From Calothrix sp. NIES-2100 (GTDB lineage: Bacteria > Cyanobacteriota > Cyanobacteriia > Cyanobacteriales > Nostocaceae), in the NCBI RefSeq assembly GCF_002368195.1, contig NZ_AP018178.1:6274645-6338644 (forward strand): DNA of 64,000 bases, written 5' to 3'. A program made the translations under genes and the position numbers. Shown piece after piece: positions 62,523-64,000 of this stretch (the stretch's first letter is position 1; each line of letters begins with the position of its first letter). The notes beneath the pieces were generated by a model. It did no database searches. It saw nothing but the letters and a program-made list of their open reading frames with translations, and was not told where the DNA came from.

Positions 62523-64000
62523 TTACCGATAATCAATCACTGCAATATCCGCCAAAATTTGCAACCAAGTAGGAATTGCTAACTGTGATGATTCTCCCGC
62601 CGCCATATATCTCAGCAATGTTTCTTTCTTAGAAATATTTTGCAAACTGGGAATAATTTGATCCAACACGCCAGCTAATTCCGCATTAACTTGCTGATTG
62701 ACTTCACTAACATATTGCACCAGATGAAGACTAGCACTAGCAGTAATTTCATCCCGTAGCCGCAACACAAAAAGCTGGTGATTGTTCGATTTTTGGGAAC
62801 CACTGCGTTCTGGTGCCCAATCAAATATTTGTCCTATATTGTGTTTCTCATCTTGACGCGCCAAGGGAAAGATAACTTCTGAGGAAATTTCTGTTTCTCT
62901 GGTTTGAATTTCGGAAATGATCGCATCTTGCCATTTGTGAGGATCGCAGCCTAAAAGCAGTTTATAAAAGAGTTCTGCTTCTTCTATCCCAAATTTAGTT
63001 TCAACTTCCGATTCCATTTCTGGGTTGAGATTTGATTGCAAATAGTCCCGTTCTTTGGCGACAATATTTGATAATTTTATCAGCAAATCTCCAATAGCTT
63101 GACGAATGCGATCGCGGGCGAATTCTTCTACTTCTTGAATCGTCTTAGCAAAGGTGGGATAAAAATCATCGCTTTTGGTAGGAATAGAAGTATTGACTCG
63201 ATTACCCCGATCAAATAATTTCCCGGCTGCACCTTTAGATTCAGTCAAGGAAATTGTGCCATTGTTAGCTTTGTTAAAGAGTAAAGTCCACTGATTCCAA
63301 TTGATAATTCTATATGTTAGCTCATCTTTAACGACATCGCTGACAGCAATTCCCCGCCTATCTTTAAGTGGTTCTTTACCTAAATCTTTTTGGAAATCTC
63401 TGTAGGTTTTATCCAAATTTTCAATCGCCGCCCGCAATTCTAGCAAAGCTGGGCTATCTGCGGTTGGCATACCTTGCTCGTGCATTTCTTCGAGGATATT
63501 TTTCAGGTTATCCTGTTGTTGACGCACAGCATCAGCAGACCTTTTTGTATCTTCATGCAGTTGCTTCAAAGCATGAGTAGCTACGTGTTTTTGAATCAAT
63601 TCTCGCAGCTTGCTAATCCCGCCATCTTGCGCAAAGTAACCTAATTGTCTCCCTAGATAATTACGCGCATCTGTGGCTAATAAGCGATCGCTTAATCGTC
63701 CCCATTTCTCTTGTAAGCGCTTGGAACGGTCTAAGTAATCGGGATAGTCTAGGTTAGCCAAAAATTCTGGTGAACCTGCTTTGACTGTAGTCGAACGTTT
63801 AGCTAAATCTGCTAGTCCTAAAAGTGGTGACAGCAAAACAATCCGGTCTTTTTGGCTGGTAAATGCGCTAGCACCATCAATAGTAGTTTGCAGAACTTTC
63901 AGTTTTTGGAAAACGCTGCTTTCCTGTAAAGGCTGATCGGCGTTATCGTTAATTAATTGGTCAAGTTCTCGTTCGCCACCTTCACTTTCTAAAGGAAGTT
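62523..64000 (-). CDS. C-terminal part of a large protein upstream of SrfB (possibly SrfC-like), 5' end outside window
   Basis: The frame is open to the window edge (reading L-P-L-E-S-E-G-G-E-R), so the start lies beyond 64000 and the TTG at 63836 is not the start. The visible 490 residues are mostly helical with coiled-coil-like stretches (VRQQQDNLKNILEEMHEQG). No nucleotide-binding motif is in view. As it precedes the SrfB-like gene, it may be the SrfC-type protein, a probable GTPase whose N-terminal P-loop would lie outside; that is inference. Confidence 0.6.
   Translation of the reverse strand, partial: LPLESEGGERELDQLINDNADQPLQESSVFQKLKVLQTTIDGASAFTSQKDRIVLLSPLLGLADLAKRSTTVKAGSPEFLANLDYPDYLDRSKRLQEKWGRLSDRLLATDARNYLGRQLGYFAQDGGISKLRELIQKHVATHALKQLHEDTKRSADAVRQQQDNLKNILEEMHEQGMPTADSPALLELRAAIENLDKTYRDFQKDLGKEPLKDRRGIAVSDVVKDELTYRIINWNQWTLLFNKANNGTISLTESKGAAGKLFDRGNRVNTSIPTKSDDFYPTFAKTIQEVEEFARDRIRQAIGDLLIKLSNIVAKERDYLQSNLNPEMESEVETKFGIEEAELFYKLLLGCDPHKWQDAIISEIQTRETEISSEVIFPLARQDEKHNIGQIFDWAPERSGSQKSNNHQLFVLRLRDEITASASLHLVQYVSEVNQQVNAELAGVLDQIIPSLQNISKKETLLRYMAAGESSQLAIPTWLQILADIAVIDYR

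Overview
The window comes from a filamentous cyanobacterium of the Nostocales type (Nostoc, Anabaena or a relative). The evidence is photosystem II genes (psbK, psbM), a high-light-inducible protein, the cyanobacterial gene order lpxC-fabZ-lpxA-lpxB, dozens of HIP1 octamers (GCGATCGC), and many intergenic arrays of heptamer repeats. No tRNA, rRNA or CRISPR array was seen.

Layout. 1-3,850: lipid A genes (lpxC cut by the window start, fabZ, lpxA, lpxB). 3,900-12,000: an accessory block with a lone C5-cytosine methyltransferase, an overlapping pair of signalling/conflict genes (CHAT-AAA, then AAA-membrane-WD40) and an Rpn-family nuclease. 12,000-26,100: mostly housekeeping and redox genes (CHAD, DUF3616, a NIL-ferredoxin, a thioredoxin, murG, three short-chain dehydrogenases, two VOC proteins, miaE) with dense repeats, including fourteen 21-bp tandem units. 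26,155-30,890: a probable inserted island with a three-gene minus-strand operon (SF1 helicase, DarT-like DNA ADP-ribosyltransferase, ADP-ribosylglycohydrolase fused to a VOC domain), bordered by a truncated leucine-rich-repeat ORF and a 5'-truncated DUF6745 remnant. 30,900-38,000: GNAT, comF-like, cobS, tgt, psbK, a 2Fe-2S ferredoxin, a structured intergenic region, psbM and a universal stress protein.

38,800-46,400: exported proteins (a COP23-like protein, two trypsin-like proteases, an alpha/beta hydrolase, a DsbA-like protein, two CAP proteins). In the middle lies a REP-associated tyrosine transposase with GC-rich palindromic REP copies before, inside and after it, one more in frame inside the hydrolase gene, and a MITE-like element that splits another. 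46,400-54,015: RlmB, Mini-III, a STAS protein, carA, a retropepsin-like protease and trpD. 54,267-57,831: a restriction-modification cluster with a Dam-like adenine methylase, a decayed copy of its 3' end, and a PvuII-like endonuclease and methyltransferase arranged divergently. An hli gene with an HLR1-type box lies inside it. 57,900-64,000: a minus-strand operon around an Hsp70-like SrfB-family ATPase.

The most promising candidate for an undescribed system is the helicase/DarT/ADP-ribosylglycohydrolase-VOC operon. It looks like a reversible DNA ADP-ribosylation toxin-antitoxin or anti-phage module in which the usual DarG macrodomain antitoxin is replaced by a different hydrolase fold. Next are the CHAT/WD40 pair, the PvuII-like system without a visible controller gene, and the transposase with its REP palindromes. 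All function calls come from reading the sequence and recalling families; no database search was run.
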